DNA from: Nocardiopsis flavescens
Lineage (GTDB): Bacteria; Actinomycetota; Actinomycetes; Streptosporangiales; Streptosporangiaceae
Direction: 5' to 3'
DNA: 64,000 nucleotides
Assembly: GCF_900141985.1 (NCBI RefSeq)
Contig: NZ_FQZK01000004.1
Location: 186,001-250,000, forward strand
The notes under the pieces were generated by a model. The model was not told where the DNA came from and ran no database searches. It saw only the letters and a program-made list of their open reading frames with translations. Both the position numbers and the translations under genes were made by a program. Below, piece after piece: positions 44,180 to 52,038 of the stretch (its first letter is position 1; every line of letters starts with the position of its first letter).

Positions 44180-44215
44180 CGCCGCGCGCCGGGGACCGCC
44201 CCGGCGCGCGGCGCC
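44180..44215 (+). terminator. 16-bp stem terminator after SDR gene
   Basis: The arm 44180-44195 (GCGCCGCGCGCCGGGG) pairs without mismatch with 44200-44215 across ACCG. It starts 17 bases after the stop codon and is the strongest hairpin seen in the window. Confidence 0.85.
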
Positions 44216-44341
44216 GTCCGTTCGGCGGGTTGCGGCCGCGCCGCGGTCGGCCGGGCGGGGCGTCCGCGGCGGGGCGGTGCCGCCCGGACGCCGGGGCGCC
44301 CACCGGACCGGTCCGCCGGACCCGGCGGTGTCCGGGCCGGG

Positions 44342-44466
44342 CGAGGGTAGGCTGGCCTCACGGACGGGGCTCCGGCCGTTCGGGGCGGCCCCTCTTCCCC
44401 AGGAGCCGCCCCGAGCGGACCGGCCGCCGCCCGGCCGTGCGCGGGGCGGCGCCCCGCGCGCGGCCG
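44342..44466 (+). ncRNA. candidate small RNA between convergent genes
   Basis: A TAGGCT -10-like box (44348-44353) lies within CGAGGGTAGGCTGGCCTCA, which matches 13 of 19 bases of the DtxR/IdeR iron-box consensus. It is followed by a hairpin (44380-44413, one mismatch) and then the terminator-like stem 44432-44466. No ORF uses this promoter, so a short non-coding transcript of about 105 nt is possible. There is no recognisable -35, and hairpins are common at this GC content, so support is weak. Confidence 0.2.
44432..44466 (-). terminator. terminator of the lipid operon
   Basis: A 15-bp stem with one mismatch (44432-44446 with 44452-44466, loop CGGCG) ends 6 bases past the DUF1295 stop codon on the minus strand. 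It likely terminates the five-gene operon. Confidence 0.6.
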
Positions 44467-44472
44467 GGCGGT

Positions 44473-45258
44473 TCAGCCGCGCGGCGGCCGGGGGAAAAAG
44501 GCGCTGGTGCGGGCCTCGTACTCCGCCCAGCCGGGCCGCCCGCGCATGTGCTCGTCGAGCAGCCGCTGCCCCGAGCCGCGGGTGAGCAGGTAGGTCATCA
44601 CCAGCGGGGCGGGCAGGGCGAGCAGCGTCCACGGGCTCCCCGAGACCGCGACGAGGAACAGCCCCCACCACACGCAGGCGTCGCCGAAGTAGTTGGGGTG
44701 GCGGGTCCACGCCCACAGGCCCCGGTCCATGATCCGGCCCCGGTTGGCCGGGTCGCGGCGGAAGGCGGCGAGCTGGGCGTCGCCCACGGCCTCGAAGGCG
44801 AACCCGACCGCCCACAGGGCCGCGCCCGCGACCGCCCAGCCGCCGAGCGGGCCCGGTGCGTGCGCGGCCACCTGGATCGGCAGCGATACCAGCCACACCA
44901 GCGCGCCCTGGAGCAGGTACACCACGCGCAGCGCGTACATGTCCGGGTCGCCGGGGGCGCGGGAGAGCAGCCGCTCGTAGCGCGGGTCCTCCCCCGCCCC
45001 GCGCGAGCGCCGCCCGATGTGGACGGCGAGCCGCACGCCCCACACCGACACCAGGGCCAGCAGCAGCCCGGCGCGCAGCGGGTCGCCGGTCGCCGTGAGG
45101 AACGAGAACAGCGCCACGAGGACGAAGGCCGGCCCCCAGGCGACGTCGACGACCCCGTGTCGCCCCAGCCGCCTCCCCACGGCGAAGGTCCCGAGCATGA
45201 GCACGGCCACCGCCCCGGCGGACAGGGCCGAGGTCAGGGCCAGGGCAGCGGTGTTCAC
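44473..45258 (-). CDS. DUF1295 membrane protein (steroid 5-alpha-reductase-like)
   Basis: The 261-residue protein has six to seven hydrophobic helices and the isoprenylcysteine methyltransferase/5-alpha-reductase signature near the C-terminus: FRRDPANRGRIMDRGLWAWTRHPNYFGDACVWWGLFL, including the conserved RHPNYFG, and later AEYEARTSAFFP. Relatives reduce double bonds in lipids using NADPH at the membrane. GTG 45258 overlaps the upstream methyltransferase stop (GTGA). As the last gene of the CFA-type operon, it may reduce an unsaturated intermediate of the modified fatty acid; this is inference. Confidence 0.85.
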   Translation of the reverse strand: MNTAALALTSALSAGAVAVLMLGTFAVGRRLGRHGVVDVAWGPAFVLVALFSFLTATGDPLRAGLLLALVSVWGVRLAVHIGRRSRGAGEDPRYERLLSRAPGDPDMYALRVVYLLQGALVWLVSLPIQVAAHAPGPLGGWAVAGAALWAVGFAFEAVGDAQLAAFRRDPANRGRIMDRGLWAWTRHPNYFGDACVWWGLFLVAVSGSPWTLLALPAPLVMTYLLTRGSGQRLLDEHMRGRPGWAEYEARTSAFFPRPPRG

Positions 45259-46529
45259 GTCCGCCCCTCCCCCGGGCCGAAGCGGCGCGCGGTGATCTGG
45301 TGCACGCCCATCCGCCCCTCCTCGAAGGCCAGCGCCCCGCCCGCCAGGTACAGCCGCCACACCCGCGCGGTCTCCTCCCCGGCCAGGGCCACCAGATCGT
45401 CCAGGCGCCGCTCCAGCTCCGCGGACCACGCGCGGGCGGTCCGCACGTAGTGGCGGCGCAGCGAGCGGACCGCGGTCACCTCCAGCCCCGCGTCCTCGAT
45501 CAGGCCCACCGTCTCGCCCAGGGGGCGCATGTACATGTCGGGCGCGATGTAGCGCTCGATGAACGGCCCGCCCCCGGGGTGGTCGCTCCCCCGGGACATC
45601 TGCTGGACGAGCAGCCGGCCGCCCGGCCGCAGCAGCGACCACAGCCTGCGCGCGAAGGGCGCGTACTCGTCCCGGCCCACGTGCTCGCCCATCTCGATGG
45701 CGGCCACGGCGTCGAACCCCTCCCGGTCGATCTCGCGGTAGTGCCGCAGCTCCACCTCGACCGAGTCCTCCAGGCCCTCCTCCCGGACCCGGGCGGCCAC
45801 GTGGTCGCGCTGGGCGGCCGACAGGGTCACCGCGCTCACCCGGGCGCCGTGGACGCGGGCGGCGTGCAGGGCGAGCGAGCCCCACCCGCAGCCGACGTCG
45901 AGCAGGCGCGAGCCCTTGCGCAGCCCCAGCTCGCGGCAGACGAGGTCGAGTTTGGCGCGCTGGGCGTCGGCGAGGGTGGCGACGGGGTCGTCCTCGGGCC
46001 AGTAGGCGCACGAGTACGCCATGGTCTCGTCCAGCAGCAGGGAGTAGATCCCGTTGCCCGCGTCGTAGTGGTGGGAGACCGCCGCCGCGTCGCGCTCGCG
46101 CGTGTGGGTGCGGCCCCGCAGGCGCGCCTCGCCGTCCGGCACCGGGGGCCGGGCGCCGACCGCCCCCACGGCGAGGAGGACGCGCGCCGCCCGGACCCAC
46201 TCTCCGGGCCCGAGCGGCGACGTTCCGTGGCGGCGGACCCCGGCGCCGACCCGCCGCAGCGCGTCGGTGAGGTCGCCCTCCACGTCCAGTGCGCCGGTGA
46301 CGTAGGCGCGGGCCAGGCCGAGCTCACCGGGGCGGGACACCACGTGGCGCAGGGCGTCGCGGTGGCGCAGCACGACCACGGGGGCGTCGGCGGGGCCGGC
46401 CTCGCTGCCGTCCCAGGCGCGCAGCCGCACCGGCGGGTGCCCGTTGAAGAACCCGGCGACCACCGGGGCGAGGAAGTGGGCGACGCCGCGGGGGGCGTCC
46501 CGGCGGGAGTCGGGGGCGGTCGTCGTCAT
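45255..46529 (-). CDS. CFA-synthase-family SAM methyltransferase 1 (UfaM-like)
   Basis: The 424-residue protein has an N-terminal lipid-binding domain (about 20-140) and a SAM fold with RLLDVGCGWGSLALHAARV (motif I) and AAIEMGEHVGRDEYAPFARRL. AVSHHYDAGNGIYSLLLDETMAYSCAYW is the CFA signature preceding motif I. EMGEHVG differs from the EMIEAVG of the neighbour, showing two subgroups side by side. It should methylate a phospholipid-bound unsaturated acyl chain. ATG 46529 overlaps the neighbour's stop (ATGA). Confidence 0.88.
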   Translation of the reverse strand: MTTTAPDSRRDAPRGVAHFLAPVVAGFFNGHPPVRLRAWDGSEAGPADAPVVVLRHRDALRHVVSRPGELGLARAYVTGALDVEGDLTDALRRVGAGVRRHGTSPLGPGEWVRAARVLLAVGAVGARPPVPDGEARLRGRTHTRERDAAAVSHHYDAGNGIYSLLLDETMAYSCAYWPEDDPVATLADAQRAKLDLVCRELGLRKGSRLLDVGCGWGSLALHAARVHGARVSAVTLSAAQRDHVAARVREEGLEDSVEVELRHYREIDREGFDAVAAIEMGEHVGRDEYAPFARRLWSLLRPGGRLLVQQMSRGSDHPGGGPFIERYIAPDMYMRPLGETVGLIEDAGLEVTAVRSLRRHYVRTARAWSAELERRLDDLVALAGEETARVWRLYLAGGALAFEEGRMGVHQITARRFGPGEGRT

Positions 46530-47773
46530 CGGGCACGCTCCATCACGATCTGCTCCACGTCGATCAGCCCGGACCGGAACCCGGCCTCGCAGTAGGCCAG
46601 GTAGAAGTCCCACATCCGCCGGAACACGGGGTCGAACCCGAGGGCGTCGACCTGCTCGGCGGCGGCGTCGAAGGAACGCCGCCACACCAGGAGCGTGTCG
46701 GCGTAGTCGGCGCCGAAGGCCAGCCGGCCGACCACCTTCATGGAGGTCCGGTCGGCGAGCTGGCGCTCGATCTCCGCCACGGACGGGATGAGCCCGCCGG
46801 GGAAGATGTACTTGTGCATCCAGGTGTAGGAGTGCCGGGAGGCCCGCATCAGCTCGTGGTCCATGGTGATGGACTGGAGCCCCACCCGTCCGCCGGGGCG
46901 CACCAGCCGGTCCAGCGCCGAGAAGTAGGTCGGCCAGTCGTACTCGCCGACGGCCTCGATCATCTCCACGCTCACCACGGCGTCGTACTCGCCGTCCACG
47001 TCGCGGTAGTCGCGCAGGAGCACCTCGGCGGAGCCGCCCGCCCCGGCCTCGGCGAGCCGCCGCACGGCCAGGTCCCGCTGCTCGGCGGACAGGGTGACGG
47101 TGGTGACGCGGGCACCGCGTTCGGCGGCGCGCAGCGCGAGGGACCCCCAGCCGGTGCCGATCTCCAGCAGGGTCGTGCCGGGCCCGGCGCCCACGGCGTC
47201 CAGGAGGCGGTCGATCTTGCGCTCCTGGGCGCGGGCGAGGGACTCGGGGTCGCGCGGCCCGGGGCCCTCGAACAGCGCCGACGAGTAGGTCATGGTGCGG
47301 TCGAGGAACAGCGCGAACAGGTCGTTGGAGAGGTCGTAGTGGTGGCCGATGTTGCGGCGGGCGGCGGACCGGGTGTTGCGGTCGCCCCGGCCGCGGCGCG
47401 GCAGGGTGACGTGGCGCAGCGGCTGGAGCGGGCGGGGCACGAGGTCGGTGTAGTGCTCGGCCAGGCGGGTCAGCAGGGCGACCGGGTCCGGGGAGTCCCA
47501 CTCCCCGGCCATGTAGGACTCCCCCAGCCCGACGAGCCCGCCCGCGGCGAGTCTGGAGTGGAACGCGTCGGGGTCGCGCAGCCGCAGGACGGGGACGCCG
47601 CCGGGCTCCTGCGCGGCGGCGGCGTCCTCGGTGATCCGCACGCCGGCCCGGTGGGCGGCGTAGCGGCCCAGGGCCCGTGCGACGGTGGCGCGCAGGCGGG
47701 CCCGGGGCACCCGGGCGACGTCGGGCCAGCGGTGGGCGTCGACGGCCGCCGGGGACGGGGACATCGTGGTCAT
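46526..47773 (-). CDS. CFA-synthase-family SAM methyltransferase 2
   Basis: The 415-residue protein is a cyclopropane-fatty-acyl-phospholipid synthase homolog: NIGHHYDLSNDLFALFLDRTMTYSSALF, LLEIGTGWGSLALRAAERG (SAM loop), DYRDVDGEYDAVVSVEMIEAVGEYDWPTYF and SYTWMHKYIFPGGLIPS, ending with the family's YCEAGFRSGLIDVEQIVMER. It transfers a methyl(ene) group from SAM to an acyl double bond in membrane lipids. ATG 47773 overlaps the DUF1365 stop. The first four residues MTTM offer two possible ATGs. Confidence 0.92.
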   Translation of the reverse strand: MTTMSPSPAAVDAHRWPDVARVPRARLRATVARALGRYAAHRAGVRITEDAAAAQEPGGVPVLRLRDPDAFHSRLAAGGLVGLGESYMAGEWDSPDPVALLTRLAEHYTDLVPRPLQPLRHVTLPRRGRGDRNTRSAARRNIGHHYDLSNDLFALFLDRTMTYSSALFEGPGPRDPESLARAQERKIDRLLDAVGAGPGTTLLEIGTGWGSLALRAAERGARVTTVTLSAEQRDLAVRRLAEAGAGGSAEVLLRDYRDVDGEYDAVVSVEMIEAVGEYDWPTYFSALDRLVRPGGRVGLQSITMDHELMRASRHSYTWMHKYIFPGGLIPSVAEIERQLADRTSMKVVGRLAFGADYADTLLVWRRSFDAAAEQVDALGFDPVFRRMWDFYLAYCEAGFRSGLIDVEQIVMERAR

Positions 47774-48546
47774 GGTCGTGCACCTGTCTTCTCGTGTGCC
47801 GTGGTGTCGCGGTGGTGCGGCCTCGGGCGGACCGGCAGTCCCCGCAGGTAGAGGCCGATGCCCCGGGTGCGGATGCGGGCCGCGCCGACGAGCGGGGCGA
47901 GGGGGTGGCGCAGGGCGAGGCGGAGCAGGGTGGCGGGCGTGGCCGGCAGGCGGCGGCCCCGGACCGAGGCGGCGAAGGGCGGCGCGCCCTCGGTGTGGAG
48001 GGTGACGCTGAGGGCCAGGCGCTCGCCGGGCTCGGGCAGGGCCAGCCGGTAGGTCCCGTCGGTCCCGTGGAACGGGGAGACGTACATCGCCTTGGCGGTC
48101 TCGGCCCGGCCGCGCCCGTCCACGTCGAGCAGGTAGCGGTGGCGGTCGCCGTAGGTGTTGTGCACCTCGGCGACGACCCGGGCGAGGGTCCCGTCGGGGC
48201 GGTGGCACCAGTAGACGGTGAGGGGGTCGAACACGTACCCGAGGACGGAGGCGTTGGCGAGCACCAGGACGGGCCCGCCGTCCGGGGTCACGCCCCTGCC
48301 CCGCAGGTACCCCTCCAGGTCGGCGCGGGAGGCCAGGTGCCCGAACCCGGCCAGGGCGCGCAGCGGCCACGGCAGGCGGGGCGGGCGGTCCAGCTCGGTC
48401 AGCCAGTAGTAGGTCCGGTGCGCGAAGGCGGAGCGGAACGGCGCCGAGCGCACGTGCCTGACGACGGACTCGTAGAGGGCGGGCGCGCGGGGGACCGGGG
48501 CCGGGGGCCGGGGCGGGGGCGCGGGGGCCGGGGGGACGGCGTTCAC
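47770..48546 (-). CDS. DUF1365 domain protein
   Basis: The 258-residue protein begins with a 20-residue Pro/Ala stretch and then the DUF1365 pattern: LYESVVRHVRSAPFRSAFAHRTYYWLTELD, ASVLGYVFDPLTVYWCHRPDG, VVAEVHNTYGDRHRYLLD and KAMYVSPFHGTDGTYRL. The family is found beside FAD-dependent oxidoreductases and CFA-type enzymes in many bacteria; its activity has not been named with certainty. GTG 48546 overlaps the oxidoreductase stop (GTGA). Rich in aromatic and His residues, it may bind an acyl chain. Confidence 0.88.
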   Translation of the reverse strand: MNAVPPAPAPPPRPPAPVPRAPALYESVVRHVRSAPFRSAFAHRTYYWLTELDRPPRLPWPLRALAGFGHLASRADLEGYLRGRGVTPDGGPVLVLANASVLGYVFDPLTVYWCHRPDGTLARVVAEVHNTYGDRHRYLLDVDGRGRAETAKAMYVSPFHGTDGTYRLALPEPGERLALSVTLHTEGAPPFAASVRGRRLPATPATLLRLALRHPLAPLVGAARIRTRGIGLYLRGLPVRPRPHHRDTTAHEKTGARP

Positions 48547-49817
48547 CAGAGCGCCCCCAGGCTCTCGGCGGCCCGCACCCCGGAGGCGCAGCCGTCTTCG
48601 TGGAAGCCCCAGCCGTGGTGGGCGCCGGCGAAGGCCAGGACGCCGTCGTTCAGCTCCGGGAGGCGGCGCTGCGCGGCCAGCGCCGCGGGCGTGTACACCG
48701 GGTGCTCGTAGTCCATCTCGGCCAGGACGCGGTCGGGGCGGACGCGGCCGTCGTCGTTGAGGGTGACCAGGTGCGGGCGCCGCCCGGGGAGCCGCTGGAG
48801 GCGGTTCATGTCGTAGCTGACCCGCACGGCGCCGGCGCCGGGGTCGCAGGAGGGGAGCCGGTGGTTCCAGCTCGCCCGCACGGCGGGGTCGGCGGGCAGC
48901 ACGGAGTCGTCGGTGTGCAGCAGGGTGCGGTTGCGCGAGTAGCCGAACGCGCCCAGCAGCTCCCGCTGGTCGGGGGTGGGCCGCTCCAGCAGCTCCAGGG
49001 CCCGGTCGGCGTGGACCGCGACGACGGCGGCGTCGAAGTCCAGGACGTCCCCGCCGGCGCGCAGGCGCACCCCGCCGGGGAGGCGCTCCAGCGAGCGGAC
49101 CGGCGCGCCGGTGCGCACGGAGTCGAGCTTGTCGGCGACGCGCTCCACGTAGGCGCGCGAGCCGCCCGCCACGGTCCGCCACCGGGGCGAGCCCCAGACG
49201 CCGAGCATGCCGTGGTTGGCCAGGAAGGCGAAGAGGTACCGGGCGGGGTAGTCCAGGGCGGTCCCCGGCGGGCAGGACCACACCGCCGAGACCAGGGGGA
49301 CGAGGAAGTGCGCCACCGTGTAACGGCTCAGCGCGCGGTCGGCGGCGAACTCCCCCAGGGTGGGCCCGGGGTCCTCGTCCGTGGCGGAGAGCAGGGCGCG
49401 GGCGGCCCGGTGGAAGCGCGGGATCTCGGTGAGCATCCGCAGGTAGGCGGGGCGGGCGCGGGAGCGGGTGGGCAGCATGGCCCGGGCCCCGCGGGCGCCC
49501 GCGTACTCCAGCCCGCAGCCCTCGCAGGAGACCGAGAGGCTCATCTCGGTGGCCAGGGTGTCCACGCCCAGCTCGTCGAAGAGCCGGATGAGGTTCGGGT
49601 AGGTGCGGCGGTTGTGGACGATGAACCCGCTGTCCACGAAGAGCTCCCCGCCGTCCTCGCCGGTGAGCCGGTGGGTGTGGGCGTGGCCGCCCAGGCGGTC
49701 GTCCGCCTCCAGCAGGGTGACCTCGGCGTGCTCGCGCAGGATGTGCGCGGCGGTGAGTCCGGAGACGCCGGAGCCGATCACCGCCACACGGCGGGGGGAA
49801 TGCCTGTCCTGGACCAC
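48543..49817 (-). CDS. FAD-dependent amine-oxidase-fold oxidoreductase (UfaD-like)
   Basis: The 424-residue protein has the FAD-binding Rossmann start VAVIGSGVSGLTAAHIL, then DRLGGHAHTHRL, the substrate-domain block VDSGFIVHNRRTYPNLIRLFDELGVD and the C-terminal FAD motif VLAFAGAHHGWGFHEDGCASGVRAAESL. It resembles the desaturase-like flavoproteins in furan fatty acid operons. GTG 49817 follows AGGAGGGACACAC. It is the first gene of a five-gene operon in which every junction overlaps by 4 bases, so all products are expected in similar amounts. Confidence 0.88.
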   Translation of the reverse strand: MVQDRHSPRRVAVIGSGVSGLTAAHILREHAEVTLLEADDRLGGHAHTHRLTGEDGGELFVDSGFIVHNRRTYPNLIRLFDELGVDTLATEMSLSVSCEGCGLEYAGARGARAMLPTRSRARPAYLRMLTEIPRFHRAARALLSATDEDPGPTLGEFAADRALSRYTVAHFLVPLVSAVWSCPPGTALDYPARYLFAFLANHGMLGVWGSPRWRTVAGGSRAYVERVADKLDSVRTGAPVRSLERLPGGVRLRAGGDVLDFDAAVVAVHADRALELLERPTPDQRELLGAFGYSRNRTLLHTDDSVLPADPAVRASWNHRLPSCDPGAGAVRVSYDMNRLQRLPGRRPHLVTLNDDGRVRPDRVLAEMDYEHPVYTPAALAAQRRLPELNDGVLAFAGAHHGWGFHEDGCASGVRAAESLGALW

Positions 49818-49896
49818 GTGTGTCCCTCCTCCGGGGGTCGGTAAGGGGTATTCGGTGCCGTTCGGTCCGCGGATGGGTCCCGCCCCGGCCGCATCT

Positions 49897-49912
49897 TGTG
49901 ATCCGCGTCACT
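49897..49912. promoter_or_regulatory. Crp/GlxR-like site in divergent promoter region
   Basis: TGTGATCCGCGTCACT fits the TGTGA-N6-TCACA consensus of Crp-family regulators except for the last base. It lies between the lipid operon and the divergent PAP2-kinase fusion. An 11-bp direct repeat GTGCCGTTCGG flanks it at 49855-49865 and 49920-49930. Confidence 0.5.
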
Positions 49913-49984
49913 CACGGCTGTGCCGTTCGGACCCGATGCCGCGAAATCGTGGACATCGGCGCCGCGAGGCAGCAACGTGGACGG

Positions 49985-51511
49985 ATGCGCGCACTACGAG
50001 CGATCGACCGCCTGGACCGCAGGGTCCACCGCTTCGTCACCGGCCTGGGGGCTCCCGCACTGGACCCCTACACGCCCAAGTTCGTCCAGGCGACGGACAA
50101 CATGGCGCCCTGGTTCCTGGTGTCGGCGACACTGGCCGCCACCGGCGGGCCGCGCCTGCGCCGCACCGCGCTGCGGGCCATGGCCGCCGCGGCGGCGGCC
50201 AACGCCCTCTCCGCCGGGGTCAAGCACCTGACCGACCGCACCCGCCCGGACCTGGCGGGGGTGCCGCGGACCCGCATCCCCTACCGCGACTACCGCAGCT
50301 CCTCGTTCCCGTCCGGGCACACCGCGGCGGCCGTCGGCTACGCGGCGGGGGTCGCCGCCGACGCCCCGCGCCCGCTGACGGCGCTGGTGGCCGTGCTGGC
50401 CGGCACGGTGGCGGTGTCCCGGGTGCACAGCGGCGTCCACTACCCCGGCGACGTGCTGGGCGGCGCGGCCATCGGACTGGCCGCGGCGCTGGCGGTGCGC
50501 GCGGTGGTGCCGCCCCGGCCCGAGCTGGCGTACGGCGCCGAGACGCTGCCCGAGGACGACCACCGCGCCCCGGTGCCGGGCCGGGACGCGCTCTCCCAGG
50601 GGGCGCTGCCCGGGACCGGCGTGACGGCGGTGGTCAACCCCCGCTCGGCCGACGTGCTGCCCGCGGCGGTCGCCGAGGGGCTGCCCGGCCCGGTGGCCGG
50701 CGGCACCCCCTCGCGGATCGCGCGGGCGCTGCCGGGCGCGACGATCGTGGCCCTGTCCGAGGAGGACGACATCACCGAGGTGATGGACCGCGCGGCCGCG
50801 GCGGGCGAGGTGCTCGCGGTGGCGGGCGGCGACGGCACGGTCAACGCGGGGGCGCGCGCCGCCCTGGAGCACGACCGGCCGCTGCTGGTGATCCCCGACG
50901 GCACCCTCAACAACTTCGCCCGCACCCTGGGGCTGACGTCGGTGGACGCCGCGCTGCGCGCCTACTCCGACGGCCGTCTCGCCCGGGTGGACGTCGGCGA
51001 GGTCGACGGCCGGCTCTTCCTCAACACCGCCTCGTTCGGCTCCTATCCGCGCATGGTGGAGCGGCGCGACCGGTGGGCGCCGCGGATCGGCAAGTGGCCC
51101 GCGTTCTGCGTGGCCCTGTGGCACGACCTGCGCGAGGTCGACCCCGTCCCGGCGGTGGTGGACGGGCGGCCGACCAAGGTGTGGTGGGCGTTCGTCGGCA
51201 ACTGCCGCTACCGTACGCACGCCCGGGTCCCGGCGCTGCGCGAGAGCCTGGTCGACGGGCGCCTGGACGTGCGGGTGCTGGGCGCCCGCTCCCCGTTCCC
51301 CCGGGTGCGGGCCGTGGTGGACGTGCTGCTGGGCCGCTACTGGCGGGGCGAGGGCTACCGCGAGCGGACCGCCCGCGAGCTCGTCCTGACCCTGCCCGAG
51401 GAGCCGCGGCTGCTGGCCGTGGACGGCGAGGTCGTCGAGGGCTCCCGGACGGTGCGGTTCAGCAAGAGGTCGGCGGCGCTGCGGGTGTTCGTCCCGGCCG
51501 CCGGGGCCTGA
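49985..51511 (+). CDS. PAP2 phosphatase-diacylglycerol kinase fusion
   Basis: The 508-residue protein joins an N-terminal PAP2 domain (about 1-175) with KHLTDRTRP (KX6RP), FPSGHTAAAVGY (PSGH) and SRVHSGVHYPGD (SRX5HX3D), all three motifs intact, to a C-terminal lipid-kinase domain (about 210-505) with VAGGDGTVNAGARAAL and PDGTLNNFARTLGL. Together they could interconvert phosphorylated and free lipids at the membrane; such fusions are common in actinobacteria. ATG 49985 has a weak ribosome site (GGACGG). The gene is divergent from the lipid operon, fitting a role in lipid turnover. Confidence 0.92.
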   Translation: MRALRAIDRLDRRVHRFVTGLGAPALDPYTPKFVQATDNMAPWFLVSATLAATGGPRLRRTALRAMAAAAAANALSAGVKHLTDRTRPDLAGVPRTRIPYRDYRSSSFPSGHTAAAVGYAAGVAADAPRPLTALVAVLAGTVAVSRVHSGVHYPGDVLGGAAIGLAAALAVRAVVPPRPELAYGAETLPEDDHRAPVPGRDALSQGALPGTGVTAVVNPRSADVLPAAVAEGLPGPVAGGTPSRIARALPGATIVALSEEDDITEVMDRAAAAGEVLAVAGGDGTVNAGARAALEHDRPLLVIPDGTLNNFARTLGLTSVDAALRAYSDGRLARVDVGEVDGRLFLNTASFGSYPRMVERRDRWAPRIGKWPAFCVALWHDLREVDPVPAVVDGRPTKVWWAFVGNCRYRTHARVPALRESLVDGRLDVRVLGARSPFPRVRAVVDVLLGRYWRGEGYRERTARELVLTLPEEPRLLAVDGEVVEGSRTVRFSKRSAALRVFVPAAGA

Positions 51512-51516
51512 GGCAC

Positions 51517-51942
51517 TCAGCGGCGGGTGCGGTCGCAGTCGCCGATGAGCAGCGCCAGCCCGGCGCCGACCAGCCAGGAGTCCTTGGCGATGGGCGTGCC
51601 GTCGGGGGTGGGCCGCAGGCTGCCGGGGCGGCGCAGGCCCGGGGTGCGCAGGTAGAGGCCGAGCAGGGAGGCGCCGAAGGCGGTGAGCCCGGCGCCGGCG
51701 AGCCTGCCGGGCACCAGCGGCACCAGCAGCGCCGTCCCCAGGGCGATCTCCCCGGCGGACAGGGCCTTGACGAACGTGACGGGGTCGACGTCCTTGAGGA
51801 AGGGGTAGGCGCCCGCGGCCATGCCGTGCATGCCGCGGGCGGCCTCCTCGTCCGCGCCGCGCTTGTCCAGCCCGGAGTTGAGGATGAACGCGCCGGTGGC
51901 CAGGCGCAGGGGCAGGTCGCTGATTCGCAGGGGCAGTCGCAT
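51517..51942 (-). CDS. DoxX family membrane protein
   Basis: The 141-residue protein has four hydrophobic helices and DoxX features such as LRLATGAFILNSGLDKRGADEEAARGMHGMA and a C-terminal WLVGAGLALLIGD. Members act in redox or thiol homeostasis or as transport-associated factors; the role here is not defined. ATG 51942 follows GGAG. It converges with the PAP2 fusion gene 5 bases away, so the two transcripts overlap at the 3' ends. Confidence 0.82.
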   Translation of the reverse strand: MRLPLRISDLPLRLATGAFILNSGLDKRGADEEAARGMHGMAAGAYPFLKDVDPVTFVKALSAGEIALGTALLVPLVPGRLAGAGLTAFGASLLGLYLRTPGLRRPGSLRPTPDGTPIAKDSWLVGAGLALLIGDCDRTRR

Positions 51943-52038
51943 GTCGTCTCCGTGGAACGGACCGGTTGATCACTCAGGGCGATTCGCATGCTACCGACGG
52001 TGCCCTCCGGGGGCGGGGAGACCCGCCGCGACCCGGGG

